Shown: positions 17,101-25,116 of the stretch, piece after piece
How positions within the stretch are numbered: position 1 is the stretch's first letter
How the letters are laid out: every line of letters begins with the position of its first letter
Source of the DNA: Eubacteriaceae bacterium
GTDB taxonomy: Bacteria > Bacillota > Clostridia > Eubacteriales > Anaerofustaceae
Length of the DNA: 64,000 nucleotides
Assembly (NCBI GenBank): GCA_009782515.1
Contig: WRIY01000008.1
Location: 1-64,000 of the forward strand
Direction: 5' to 3'
Position numbers and translations under genes: made by a program
Notes under the pieces: generated by a model
What the model was told of the DNA's origin: nothing
Seen by the model: only the letters and a program-made list of their open reading frames with translations
The model's database searches: none

Positions 17101-18156
17101 ATGGCTGAAAAAGTTTATGAGTGGAAGCAGGTAGAAGGAACGTTTCCATGGATGCTGCAGATGCAGAAACCTGCCCTGCCAAAGCGCGAGATTAGCTATG
17201 CAGAAAATTACAGGCGCACAGTGGTTGGCGAAAAACCGGTATGGATGCCGCTTGCAGGATCAGAAACAGACACATGCTGGCCGGATGTTATAGAGGAGCA
17301 CCCTGTTCCTGAAGTTGATGGCTTTGATTATTGGGGAGTGGAGTGGCAGAACGTGCCTATTGCCGGCGGAATGATTACCAAACCCGGCACAAGGGTCATC
17401 AAAAGCTTTGACACCTGGCGCGAGGATGTTGTATGGCCTGACATCGAGGCAATCGACTGGGCTTATGACGGCGAAAAAATATCAAGCAGGTTCGACCCTG
17501 AACGGGCGCATATTTACCAATGTACAGAAGGCATATTTGAGAGGCTGCACGAAATGATGCCGTTTGATGAGACACTGCTTGCAATGGCGCTTGAGCCTGA
17601 AAGCGCTTTGGAGTTTTTCCACAAGATGGCTGACTATAAAATAGCTACGATCGGCAAAGTCTTTGAGCATTATGGGCGCATTGACGGAGTGCTCTACCAT
17701 GACGACTGGGGACACCAAAACTCCGGCTTTTTTTCCAATGCGATGTTCCGTGAGCTATTGATGCCGCCGACAAAGCGGGTGTTTGATTTCATCAAGAGCC
17801 AGGGCAAGTACATAGAGCTGCATTCCTGCGGCAAAAACATGCAGTATATGGACGAATTCATCGAACTGGGAGTGGATATGTGGTCACCGCAGCTAAGCGG
17901 TGCAAATGATCCAAGGTGGCTCAAGGAAAACTACGGAGACAAAATGACATTTAGCTTCCCTGTAGAAGGGCTAAACGAACCGGACATAGACGAAGCAACA
18001 GCGCGGCAAAGAGTGCGGGATTTCGTTGATTTTTACGGAATAGGCGGAAGAATGGTTGCCGGCATCAGGCTTGGGCCGGACAAGGCAGATATTGCCCAGG
18101 CATGCAGGGAGGAGCTGTACAGCTATTCAAAGGAATTCTACGCCAAAACCCTCTAG
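17101..18156 (+). CDS. URO-D superfamily protein 1 (corrinoid methyltransferase-like)
   Basis: The 351-residue protein has the TIM-barrel family layout of uroporphyrinogen decarboxylase and of MtaA/MtbA/CmuA-type methyltransferases. The HSCG motif (His241, Cys243) supplies two of the zinc ligands used by the methyltransferase branch to activate a thiol acceptor. The N-terminus lacks the HemE signature, so heme synthesis is unlikely. GGGAGAATAA precedes the ATG at 17101; the frame is open to 17077. No corrinoid protein or reactivase is nearby. Substrate unknown. The closest relatives in the window are the genes at 20872 and 52906. Confidence 0.75.
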   Translation: MAEKVYEWKQVEGTFPWMLQMQKPALPKREISYAENYRRTVVGEKPVWMPLAGSETDTCWPDVIEEHPVPEVDGFDYWGVEWQNVPIAGGMITKPGTRVIKSFDTWREDVVWPDIEAIDWAYDGEKISSRFDPERAHIYQCTEGIFERLHEMMPFDETLLAMALEPESALEFFHKMADYKIATIGKVFEHYGRIDGVLYHDDWGHQNSGFFSNAMFRELLMPPTKRVFDFIKSQGKYIELHSCGKNMQYMDEFIELGVDMWSPQLSGANDPRWLKENYGDKMTFSFPVEGLNEPDIDEATARQRVRDFVDFYGIGGRMVAGIRLGPDKADIAQACREELYSYSKEFYAKTL

Positions 18157-18210
18157 GCAGCATAAAGCTGCAATGCGCAAAAATAGCGGGAATATAAGAC
18201 CGAATCTTTA

Positions 18211-18238
18211 GTGGCATGCTTTCATGCCCTTTTTTTTT
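18211..18238 (+). terminator. Terminator of URO-D family gene 1
   Basis: GGCATG cttt CATGCC is followed by nine T residues. Confidence 0.85.
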
Positions 18239-18298
18239 GATTGCGGCAGAAAAGCAATTTTCATTATTGCCTCTTGTGAATTTTGATCATAACTGGCG

Positions 18299-18385
18299 CC
18301 GCACCCGGGCCATGCGAATTTGCAGTTTTAGTTTCTCATGCAATATTTTCCTTTTCAATTTTTTTTATAAATTGTAGAATTTCAG
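18299..18385. repeat. 87-bp direct repeat, copy 1
   Basis: Nearly identical to 20704-20790, which forms the upstream region of URO-D family gene 2. Both contain CCCGGGCCAT, TTTGCAGTTTTAGTTT and TATAAATTGTAGAATTTCAG. The pair brackets the Septu-like cassette. A few mismatches and one indel separate the copies. Confidence 0.9.
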
Positions 18386-18386
18386 C

Positions 18387-18423
18387 AGCATGGGCCATTC
18401 GTTTCTGAAGCAGTGTTTATGGA
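18387..18423 (+). pseudogene. 37-bp fragment of a URO-D family gene
   Basis: Matches 21404-21440 inside URO-D family gene 2 at 36 of 37 positions. It directly follows the copy-1 repeat, so a second copy of leader plus gene once stood here and lost its middle. This shows the site was duplicated before or during arrival of the defence cassette. Confidence 0.8.
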
Positions 18424-18511
18424 GCAAACAATACCAATGAGGGAAGGCAGAAAGCTAGTGAAGCAGTAAAGCCTGTGCGAAGGGTTGGCAGAAGCGAGCC
18501 TAGCCTTAAGG

Positions 18512-19150
18512 CTAACTGTATCCAAATGCCTTCGATAGTGTTTTGTCAGCTTTGAGTATGCCTTTCTTAAATGCCGCAAAAACCGAGCTGTCTGAAACCA
18601 TTCTTTCAATCATAGCCTTGGATTCATCGTTTGGCGAGAGCTTAAATTCTTCGATTTTTTGCTGAAACCAGCATAGCTCATTGCTAATCTTATTTTTTAG
18701 CTGGTGGCTAGCATATTTTTTTATATCGGTCTTATACCCGTTGTAAACAGCATAAAGCAGTCTAACTGTTGTGTCGATAACGCGATCGCCCTTGATTTTT
18801 CGGACTATAACAATTTCACGCAAATCTTCATCAAAAGCAAGCGAAAGCTCGATGAATTGCTCGGGGTCTGCTTTAGACGGGTCAATGATTCCATCATAGC
18901 GATCAGATTTAGTGTTGTTGCAGTGGGAGCAGGAAAGGAATAGATTGTTCCAGTCGAATTTTAGCGAAGGGTTGCCTCGATGCGAAACTCTATGCTCAAT
19001 ATTAGGCGCTGTATGAACGGAGTCTTCGCATATGTAGCATTTTCCGCAGCAGTCTTCAACAAGCATTTGAAAGAGAATCCCTCTGCGATAGTCTTCTTCC
19101 TTTGAAATTTTAGTGCCTTCCGGCAGAGGGCGTTTTCTTATTTTTATCAT
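18512..19150 (-). CDS. HNH endonuclease, PtuB-like (TIGR02646-type)
   Basis: The 212-residue protein has a CxxC (Cys38, Cys41 in CGKCYICED), then the HNH core: IEHRVSHRG (His53), FDWNNLFLSCSHCNNTK (Asn69, Cys74, Cys77). This is the TIGR02646-type HNH pattern of PtuB, the nuclease of Septu anti-phage systems. It overlaps the upstream ATPase gene by 4 nt (ATGA), as in ptuAB operons. Both zinc-binding pairs and the HNH residues look intact. Septu PtuB cleaves nucleic acid when released or activated by PtuA. The pair is flanked by direct repeats. Assigned from motif and context only. Confidence 0.75.
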   Translation of the reverse strand: MIKIRKRPLPEGTKISKEEDYRRGILFQMLVEDCCGKCYICEDSVHTAPNIEHRVSHRGNPSLKFDWNNLFLSCSHCNNTKSDRYDGIIDPSKADPEQFIELSLAFDEDLREIVIVRKIKGDRVIDTTVRLLYAVYNGYKTDIKKYASHQLKNKISNELCWFQQKIEEFKLSPNDESKAMIERMVSDSSVFAAFKKGILKADKTLSKAFGYS

Positions 19151-20253
19151 TTTGTGCGCTTGCCTTCCATAGTTCTGAATGCAATATACAGCTCTTTTGA
19201 AGCTGGAGGCACAGTTTCGAGCATCGAAACAAGCTGCTCAAGCTCTTTTGCCTCTAAGCTTGTCAATTCTTTGCTGCATAGCTCCCTATAACGGCCAAAA
19301 GCGCTTTTCATTTCATTTGAGTATTGGCCTGCATCCAAAAAGCCTTCCACTATTGCTTCGTATGAGTATATGCCAGGGTTTACAAGCTCCGTTGCGCTCT
19401 CAAGGCCAAAAACAACGGCATCGCTTAATGATGTTATAACGAAAGGGGAGTGGGTTGAAACTATGAACTGAACATTCGGGAACATGCGAGTATAAAACGG
19501 CAACACTCTTTTTTGCAGATTTACATGAAGGTGGGCTTCGATTACATCTATGATTGCAATCGCAGGATGGCTGTAGTCAATTTCTGAGGAATTGTTTTCA
19601 AACCGCATAACGAGTTCCATATAAATGTCAAGAAACGCCGCGTAGCCATCAGACATTTCGTGCAGGGCAAACGGCTCGCGATTTGGCATTTCAACTATAA
19701 ACCTGAAGTTTTTTGTGTCGCGCTTTAGCTCAAGCTCTCGGCAATCGTAAATTTCGCGCAATGCTGTTAGAAAATTGGCAAACCAGCTTTCCAGGGTTGC
19801 TTCCAGATCTACGTTGTTGTCGTTTTTTGCGCCATACAGCTGGTAGTCCATGCTGAGCATGTATTTAAGGAAGTTTCTGCTCGCGTTTAGATCTATTGCC
19901 GATTTGTTCACTACTTCAATCTTCTCTATTGAATCTGGCAGAATATACTTGCTGCGCTCTGCAGGGATGTAAGCAAATACAGCGCTCGACAAATCAGTTA
20001 TTCCTTGCGATATTTTATCTGTTATTTTTTGCGAATAAGATATTTCTACGCCGGGATTCGTTAATGCACCGGGCTTATTTTGCTCTTGAAGCACACTGTC
20101 TCTTATGGCTTCGAGAACGCTGGTTTTGCCGCTTCCGTTTTTGCCTGTAAGAATAAGGTGCCGTCGTATGCCAGACAGGGAAATTTCAACATTTTCTAAG
20201 TGCCTGACTTTGTTAATGCGGATTTTTGTAATAAAGATATTTTTATTGCTCAT
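19147..20253 (-). CDS. AAA/ABC-type ATPase, PtuA-like, with altered Walker B
   Basis: The 368-residue SMC/OLD-like ATPase has Walker A GKNGSGKT (residues 37-44), an ABC-type signature region HEMSDGYAAF (198-207), Walker B AIAIIDVIEAHLH (231-243) and a STHSPFVITS switch. The residue after the Walker B Asp236 is Val237. Relatives have Glu here, the catalytic base, and the codon GTA differs from GAA by one base. ATP may thus be bound but hydrolysed poorly. It is translationally coupled to the HNH gene, the standard ptuA-ptuB order. In Septu the ATPase holds the nuclease in a complex. The start at 20253 has an AAAGGC site. Confidence 0.72.
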   Translation of the reverse strand: MSNKNIFITKIRINKVRHLENVEISLSGIRRHLILTGKNGSGKTSVLEAIRDSVLQEQNKPGALTNPGVEISYSQKITDKISQGITDLSSAVFAYIPAERSKYILPDSIEKIEVVNKSAIDLNASRNFLKYMLSMDYQLYGAKNDNNVDLEATLESWFANFLTALREIYDCRELELKRDTKNFRFIVEMPNREPFALHEMSDGYAAFLDIYMELVMRFENNSSEIDYSHPAIAIIDVIEAHLHVNLQKRVLPFYTRMFPNVQFIVSTHSPFVITSLSDAVVFGLESATELVNPGIYSYEAIVEGFLDAGQYSNEMKSAFGRYRELCSKELTSLEAKELEQLVSMLETVPPASKELYIAFRTMEGKRTK

Positions 20254-20703
20254 TTAGTGCCTTTCTCTTTGCTATTGATGCTTTTATGAATTTGATCGAA
20301 TTTTTTGCTCAGGTTGTTTTAAACACCGAAGTTTGTCTGCGCAATAGACACTTAAGGCAGATTGAATCATATAATTTTGTGTCGAATGTATCGCATGTCG
20401 TATGTTGTCCTTAGCATTAATAAAATATTTAGTTCTCGTCTCTTAATTATATATTGATCTCTTTATAGGCATAGTTAAGATATGCTTTTATTTTTGAAAA
20501 CTGGGCAGAATCTTTTTCTCTTCGATTATTTTCTGTGTGGCCATTGTATTCAGAATTGTTATTACGACATCGCAGCGTATGATAATTGAGCTCTCTCAAT
20601 ATAAGGAACTAGAAAAAGAGAGCAGGGCCAATATATTCGAAGCATTGCTCTCAAACAATTTATTTTATTGACCCCATCCAGTATTTGTGATGAAACTACT
20701 CAC
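20254..20703. other. AT-rich spacer upstream of the Septu-like pair
   Basis: About 450 bp with no recognised complete gene. It carries the promoter for the minus-strand pair and, near its far end, the 30-codon frame at 20579-20671. I looked for a retron-type msr/msd structure and did not find convincing inverted repeats or a reverse transcriptase. Confidence 0.5.
20579..20671 (+). pseudogene. Possible 3' remnant of a gene (30 codons)
   Basis: An open frame reads MIIELSQYKELEKES... and ends ALLSNNLFY, a sequence that looks protein-like (amphipathic charged helix). It has no ribosome site, and the same frame is open back to about 20500. It may be the tail of a gene truncated when the flanking repeat formed. 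Evidence is slight. Confidence 0.25.
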
Positions 20704-20790
20704 CGCGCCCGGGCCATCGCGAATTTGCAGTTTTAGTTTTTCATGCAATATTTTCCTTTTCAATTTTATTTATAAATTGTAGAATTTCAG
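20704..20790. repeat. 87-bp direct repeat, copy 2
   Basis: Partner of 18299-18385. This copy sits about 80 bp upstream of the intact URO-D family gene 2 and is probably the ancestral leader region of that gene. Confidence 0.9.
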
Positions 20791-20871
20791 TAGAGGCGTA
20801 CTGCACGCTGCTTAAAATGCCAATGCAAAGCAGCGCAAAAGAGCAGTATCGCAAAGAATTAGGAGGGCAAT

Positions 20872-21855
20872 ATGGCACACTTAAGCGAAAAAGAAAACTA
20901 TTTTCGGATGTTTCGCGGTGAAGTGCCAGAGTATGTGCCTTGGGGCTACAACTTTGGCTGGAGCGTAGCGCCGCCATTCTTTGGGCCAAGAATGGGGGAA
21001 GACTACACGGATCTCTTCGGCGTCAAGATGATCCAGGAATCAAAGAGCGGGCCAATTCCAGAGCCGGGCAAGTTTATACTTGATGATATTCGCAAATGGC
21101 GCGATATCATCAAAAGGCCAGCTATTCTAGATGAGATAGACTGGCCCTCGCAAGCAAAGAAAGATCTAGACAATAGGGATCCCGAGCTGCCAAGAACCGG
21201 CTGGGTAGGCATGGGCAATGGCTACTTCATGAACCTGACTTATTTTATGGGGTTTACAAACGCGCTGATAGCCTGCCTTGAGGAGCCTGAAGAAGTAAAG
21301 GATCTTATGAACTTTTTGCTTGATCTGAACCTGGAGCTTGGGAAAAATCTCATCGAGCACTACAAGTACGATCTTGTGACTCTTGGCGATGACATAGCCC
21401 ATGAGCATGGGCCTTTCGTTTCTGAAGCAGTGTTTATGGATCTGTTTGAGCCGATGTGGCGGCAAAACGTCGCTATCTTCAGGGAGGCTGATATTTATGC
21501 AGAGCACCATAACTGCGGCAAGATCGAGCCTTTCATCAAGCACATCGTCAATATGGGCTTTAATTCATGGGGCCCGGCGCAGAGATCAAATGATCTGGCT
21601 GCCATTAAGCGTGAATACGACAGCAAGTTTATTATCAGCGGCGGCTTTGAGAACAACGGCTTTGTGTCATGGCCTGAAACAACACAGGAGGAAGTTCGGG
21701 CTGAAGTCCGCCATGTTATGGATGAGCTCGCGCCCGGAGGCGGTTTCGCATTTGGCGGCTTTATTATGGGCGGGCCTGAATACTCCGATGTAAATTTGCG
21801 CAATGAATGGATTCGGGACGAGTACGAAAAGAACAAATTCAAGTATTATAGCTAA
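20872..21855 (+). CDS. URO-D superfamily protein 2 (corrinoid methyltransferase-like)
   Basis: The 327-residue protein begins MAHLSEKENYFRMFRGEVPEYVPW, the common opening of the anaerobe-type URO-D methyltransferase branch. The zinc motif is HHNCGK near residue 210. GWVGMGNGYFMNLTYFMG and GFNSWGPAQ are shared with the gene at 52906. AGGAGGG lies 4 nt before the ATG. A broken copy of its leader and a scrap of its coding region lie 2.4 kb upstream. Predicted to move methyl groups between a corrinoid protein and an acceptor; substrate unknown. Confidence 0.75.
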   Translation: MAHLSEKENYFRMFRGEVPEYVPWGYNFGWSVAPPFFGPRMGEDYTDLFGVKMIQESKSGPIPEPGKFILDDIRKWRDIIKRPAILDEIDWPSQAKKDLDNRDPELPRTGWVGMGNGYFMNLTYFMGFTNALIACLEEPEEVKDLMNFLLDLNLELGKNLIEHYKYDLVTLGDDIAHEHGPFVSEAVFMDLFEPMWRQNVAIFREADIYAEHHNCGKIEPFIKHIVNMGFNSWGPAQRSNDLAAIKREYDSKFIISGGFENNGFVSWPETTQEEVRAEVRHVMDELAPGGGFAFGGFIMGGPEYSDVNLRNEWIRDEYEKNKFKYYS

Positions 21856-21863
21856 GCGCACAT

Positions 21864-21889
21864 AAAAAACGGGCTGCAAAGCCCTTTTT
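21864..21889. terminator. Bidirectional terminator
   Basis: AAAAAACGGGCT gcaa AGCCCTTTTT between convergent genes. It serves URO-D family gene 2 on plus and the DUF4097 gene on minus. Confidence 0.8.
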
Positions 21890-21910
21890 CTATGTTCAGC
21901 TAAAATGCTT

Positions 21911-22921
21911 TTACCGTGCAAATTCGACGCTGATGTCACCGCTTGATGCTGTGATCTTGAGATTGTTGCCTGAGGGCGCTTCGTTTGTCAAGCGCTGATT
22001 TTCACTCATGGCCACTCCATCCAGTTTTATACCGCCAAAGCTTGCACTGATATCATATGAGCACTCTTCCTTTGGCTTTAGTGTTTTCAGGCTTATATCG
22101 CCGAACTTGGAGCTAAAAACAGATTGGCCGGCAAAATCGCCGATTAGGCTTATATTGCCGCTTTTGGAATGCATGTCTGCTTTTGATGTGGCTACACCGC
22201 TGCCTGTGATGTCGCCAAAAGCGTTTTTGGCATAGATATCGCCAAATATGCAATTGCTGAATTTAATATTCCCGGAATCGCTGTTGGCTGTGAGCCTGTC
22301 TGCGCTTACCCCGTCAAAGCTTGAATCGCCGAACCGGCTGCTATAGCCGAAGTTTCGCGCGTCAAGGCTGGCTGCCTTAAAATTGCCGCTGCTTATGTCA
22401 ACTTGCAGCTGATCGCAAGTGGCGTCGCTAAGCGCAACATCGCCAAATGATGAAATAATTGTTGTGCTCAGTGAGCTAAAGCTGCCAAGCTTCACATCGC
22501 CGCTTGCTGTCTTGATTGATACAGTGTCAAATTCGGCGCCTTTTGGGATAAATACCTGAAGATAGTCCTGCTTGCCATCGCTAAAGTTAAGGCTGAAGAT
22601 TCTAATTGAGTTAATGCGCCTGCTGGCAACGCTGAGAGTGCCATCTTTTATGCCCCAATCCCATTCAACCCCGTGGCCGGCCGCCTTTATGCCATAGCTT
22701 CCTGATGTTATGAACTCTACATCGATAAAGCGTGTATCTATTTCAATGCCCGTGAATTTTTCCAGATTCGGCTCCGAAATCGTAATTTCATCTGCATTGT
22801 CTATATGCAATCCCTTTTTGTCCAGGTACAGCTCTCTGCTTGCCCCCATTGCAATGCCAAAAACCGAAAGGGCAAAGCCGCAAACAATAGCGATAACGAT
22901 AATTCTCCAAATCGATCTCAT
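21911..22921 (-). CDS. DUF4097 family beta-strand repeat protein
   Basis: The 336-residue protein has one N-terminal membrane helix (residues 4-27). A long beta-solenoid-like repeat region follows, with recurring SxSGDI/FGDI units (TASGDVKLGSF, SSFGDVALSD, SDSGNIKFSN, SKSGNISLIG, SKFGDISLKT, ASSGDISVEF). This is the DUF4097 putative adhesin pattern. The gene overlaps the DUF1700 gene by 4 nt and is the last of a padR-DUF1700-DUF4097 operon, a module common in Bacillota and thought to respond to envelope stress. The repeat faces the outside if the helix is an anchor. Confidence 0.85.
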   Translation of the reverse strand: MRSIWRIIVIAIVCGFALSVFGIAMGASRELYLDKKGLHIDNADEITISEPNLEKFTGIEIDTRFIDVEFITSGSYGIKAAGHGVEWDWGIKDGTLSVASRRINSIRIFSLNFSDGKQDYLQVFIPKGAEFDTVSIKTASGDVKLGSFSSLSTTIISSFGDVALSDATCDQLQVDISSGNFKAASLDARNFGYSSRFGDSSFDGVSADRLTANSDSGNIKFSNCIFGDIYAKNAFGDITGSGVATSKADMHSKSGNISLIGDFAGQSVFSSKFGDISLKTLKPKEECSYDISASFGGIKLDGVAMSENQRLTNEAPSGNNLKITASSGDISVEFAR

Positions 22922-23499
22922 GCATGCTTCCTCCTCAGAATATAATTGCCTACCATCTTTGAGAGCCAGCTAAATCCCAGTTTTGACAGAGCTGAAGCCC
23001 ATAAAATTATCGCTGCCCCGATGCCCAGCAGCATTAGCGCTGCCCCCAAGAGCATTACAGCAGTCGGAAAGCTTTTAGCGGCAATCACAATGCATCCTAC
23101 GGCGCATGCGATGCCTGCTATAAATGCGCCTGCGCCAGCCGCGAATAGAGAGAACACGACTGCTGACAGCGATATAGCCAATGCGAGAGCCACTGCGCCT
23201 GCTGCCAGCGCCAGGGGAACAGCAATAGGCGAGGCCATTAGCGCCAGAATAACCAGCCATGCAGAATGCCAGCTCTCTCTTAGCGGCACCTTTGCTGTTG
23301 AGCCCTTAACTGCATAGCCGGCGATAATCTGCCTGGCAACTGCCGCTGGCGGCCCAAGCTCCTGTATTACCGCTTGCTCATTTTCCGCCCCGGCGTCATC
23401 GAAATACTGCTCGTAATATTCAACTGCTTCCCTTGTTTCGTCATAAGGCAGCTTGCGAAGCCTTGCCTTGAGCTCATCAATGAATTCCTGCCTATTCAA
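22918..23499 (-). CDS. DUF1700 membrane protein (HAAS domain)
   Basis: The 193-residue product has an N-terminal helical domain (NRQEFIDELKARLRKLPYDETREAVEYYEQYFDDAG), typical of DUF1700/HAAS, and then four hydrophobic helices rich in Ala. I place the start at the TTG at 23499, which follows GGAGGGCG and overlaps the end of the padR gene; longer in-frame starts would lie inside padR. In such operons the helical domain is thought to bind the PadR-type regulator at the membrane. Confidence 0.82.
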   Translation of the reverse strand: MNRQEFIDELKARLRKLPYDETREAVEYYEQYFDDAGAENEQAVIQELGPPAAVARQIIAGYAVKGSTAKVPLRESWHSAWLVILALMASPIAVPLALAAGAVALALAISLSAVVFSLFAAGAGAFIAGIACAVGCIVIAAKSFPTAVMLLGAALMLLGIGAAIILWASALSKLGFSWLSKMVGNYILRRKHA

Positions 23500-23818
23500 T
23501 TCGCCCTCCTGAAAAAAGAATCTTGTCAACCTTTTGCTTGTATTCAGCCCATTCACGGATATATTCATCCAAGCGCTCCTTTCCTGTGCTTGTTATTTGG
23601 TAATATCGCCTATTTCGCCCCGCATACTGCACGTCATATGCCCTTAGGCATTCTTCTTTTTGCAAACGGCGCAAGACAGGGTACAAAGTAGATTCCGAAA
23701 CGCTTAGCAACTCCTTGGCATTCTGGGTAAGAATGTATCCATAGGCATCTTCCTGCGATAAAAATGCAAGAATGCATGCATCCAAAAGCGCTGAGCCGAC
23801 CTGAAATGTTGCTGCCAT
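23492..23818 (-). CDS. PadR family transcriptional regulator
   Basis: The 108-residue winged-helix protein contains LDACILAFLSQEDAYGYILTQ, SESTLYPVLRRLQKEECL and RRYYQITSTGKERLDEYIREW, the PadR core. AGGAGGTAAT precedes the ATG at 23818, so upstream in-frame methionines are not used. It heads the operon with DUF1700 and DUF4097 and most likely represses it. Confidence 0.9.
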   Translation of the reverse strand: MAATFQVGSALLDACILAFLSQEDAYGYILTQNAKELLSVSESTLYPVLRRLQKEECLRAYDVQYAGRNRRYYQITSTGKERLDEYIREWAEYKQKVDKILFSGGRIE

Positions 23819-23903
23819 ATTACCTCCTTGCTTATATAATATAATTATGTCAGCTATATTATACATCATATAGTATTGCATACGCAATAAAATGTTTTGG
23901 CGA

Positions 23904-23941
23904 AATAAAAAAATCACCCCCGGAATGATGCGTTCCGGGGG
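23904..23941 (-). terminator. Terminator of the Ser-rich protein gene
   Basis: CCCCCGGAA / TTCCGGGGG, a 9-bp GC-rich stem, followed on the minus strand by TGATTTTTTTATTT. Confidence 0.9.
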
Positions 23942-23961
23942 TAGGGCGAAAATAATTGTGG

Positions 23962-24972
23962 CTACATCAAGCCCTTGTTGTTTTTAGAATTCTTAAAATA
24001 CTTCGAGTTATAGTCTATAGCGCTTTTTGATTTTGGCTTTGGCATGTTTGGCATTGAGGAAGAATCCCTCTCATGCTGCTCTTGGCCTTCATGGCTGCCT
24101 TGCCTTTCAAACTCTTCAGGGGACTTTTGCACTCTGCCTGGTGTTTTTGCGTCTTCAGCTGAACTGTAATAGTCTTGCCTTGAGCCTGAAAAGCTGCCGC
24201 GCTGGCTCACATCTGAAACCCAGGGCTCGCCTGTGTCAGTGTAAGTGTGGCTATATCTGCCATTTGAGCCTGAGCTGCTGAAACTTCCGCTGTTGATTCT
24301 GTAAGAGTATGCTTTGCCTCGGTTTACGCCGGAATTGCCCTGGCTTGTGCTGGCCGAGCCTGATAAATTCGAATAATTTTTGTGCCTTGGCTCATTCATG
24401 CCCCTTACCGGGCCTTTTTGGTTCATTCCCGGATGGCGCACGGTTTCTTCCTGCTTGTTGTAGCCGGTTGTCCTTATTGCCTGTGAGGGAATATTCCCGC
24501 GCTGTACAGACGATACCCAGCTGCTGCTTCTCTTGCTTTGCATGCTGGGGCTGCTGCTTGGAATCTGCCCGAGCGACGAGCCCTGGCTTGGAACCTGTGA
24601 AGATTTGATATGAACGCTGCTATGGTAGTCTCCGCTGGGGCTATAGCTTCCGAGATTAGTCCATTCTGCATGCATAGGGTTGCCTGTAAGCAGGTTTCTT
24701 GTTGCTATTGGCGAATATGCGCTAAAAGATCCCGCCGGGGAGCGAACCTGGCCGGATTGCTTTGAGCTTGGCTGTATTCTGCCGGATGAATTTGATGCTG
24801 ATGATCTTGCGCCTGTTTGAGAAGATGATGGCGTTTTGCTGCCTGCCGTTTGGCTGCTTGATCTCAGATTCGCCTGCTTTGAATTGCTGCTTGTTTTTTG
24901 GTAGGGAGTTCCCATGCAGCTGGGATACTCCATGCTGTTTTTTCCCTGTTTTTTGTTTTTATTGCCGTCCAT
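23962..24972 (-). CDS. Ser-rich, intrinsically disordered hypothetical protein
   Basis: The 336-residue protein is about a quarter serine, with much Gln, Gly, Asn, Pro and Arg and almost no hydrophobic stretches. It is strongly basic in the middle and acidic near residue 290. No signal peptide, membrane helix or known domain is present. Tyr/Arg/Ser-Gly patterns (SYRINSGSFSSSG, RGSFSGSRQDYYSS) resemble spore-coat or phase-separating low-complexity proteins, but this is only resemblance. It has its own strong terminator, so it is probably expressed. The start at 24972 is plausible but the ribosome site is weak (GGAAGGAAGG further upstream). Confidence 0.6.
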   Translation of the reverse strand: MDGNKNKKQGKNSMEYPSCMGTPYQKTSSNSKQANLRSSSQTAGSKTPSSSQTGARSSASNSSGRIQPSSKQSGQVRSPAGSFSAYSPIATRNLLTGNPMHAEWTNLGSYSPSGDYHSSVHIKSSQVPSQGSSLGQIPSSSPSMQSKRSSSWVSSVQRGNIPSQAIRTTGYNKQEETVRHPGMNQKGPVRGMNEPRHKNYSNLSGSASTSQGNSGVNRGKAYSYRINSGSFSSSGSNGRYSHTYTDTGEPWVSDVSQRGSFSGSRQDYYSSAEDAKTPGRVQKSPEEFERQGSHEGQEQHERDSSSMPNMPKPKSKSAIDYNSKYFKNSKNNKGLM

Positions 24973-25116
24973 TATAACTGCCTTCCTTCCTTTAATCCCT
25001 GTTAGTATTAGCTATTTGCCCAAAGATACTATTGAAAAAAATGTCGCTTAATCCATTGGCAAAAGCTCTCAAATTTTTGGTATAATCTGATCGATTATTA
25101 TATTGTGAGGTATTAT

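Noticed and set aside
20254-20703. Possible retron RNA upstream of the Septu-like pair
   Set aside because: No reverse transcriptase and no convincing paired inverted repeats in the spacer.
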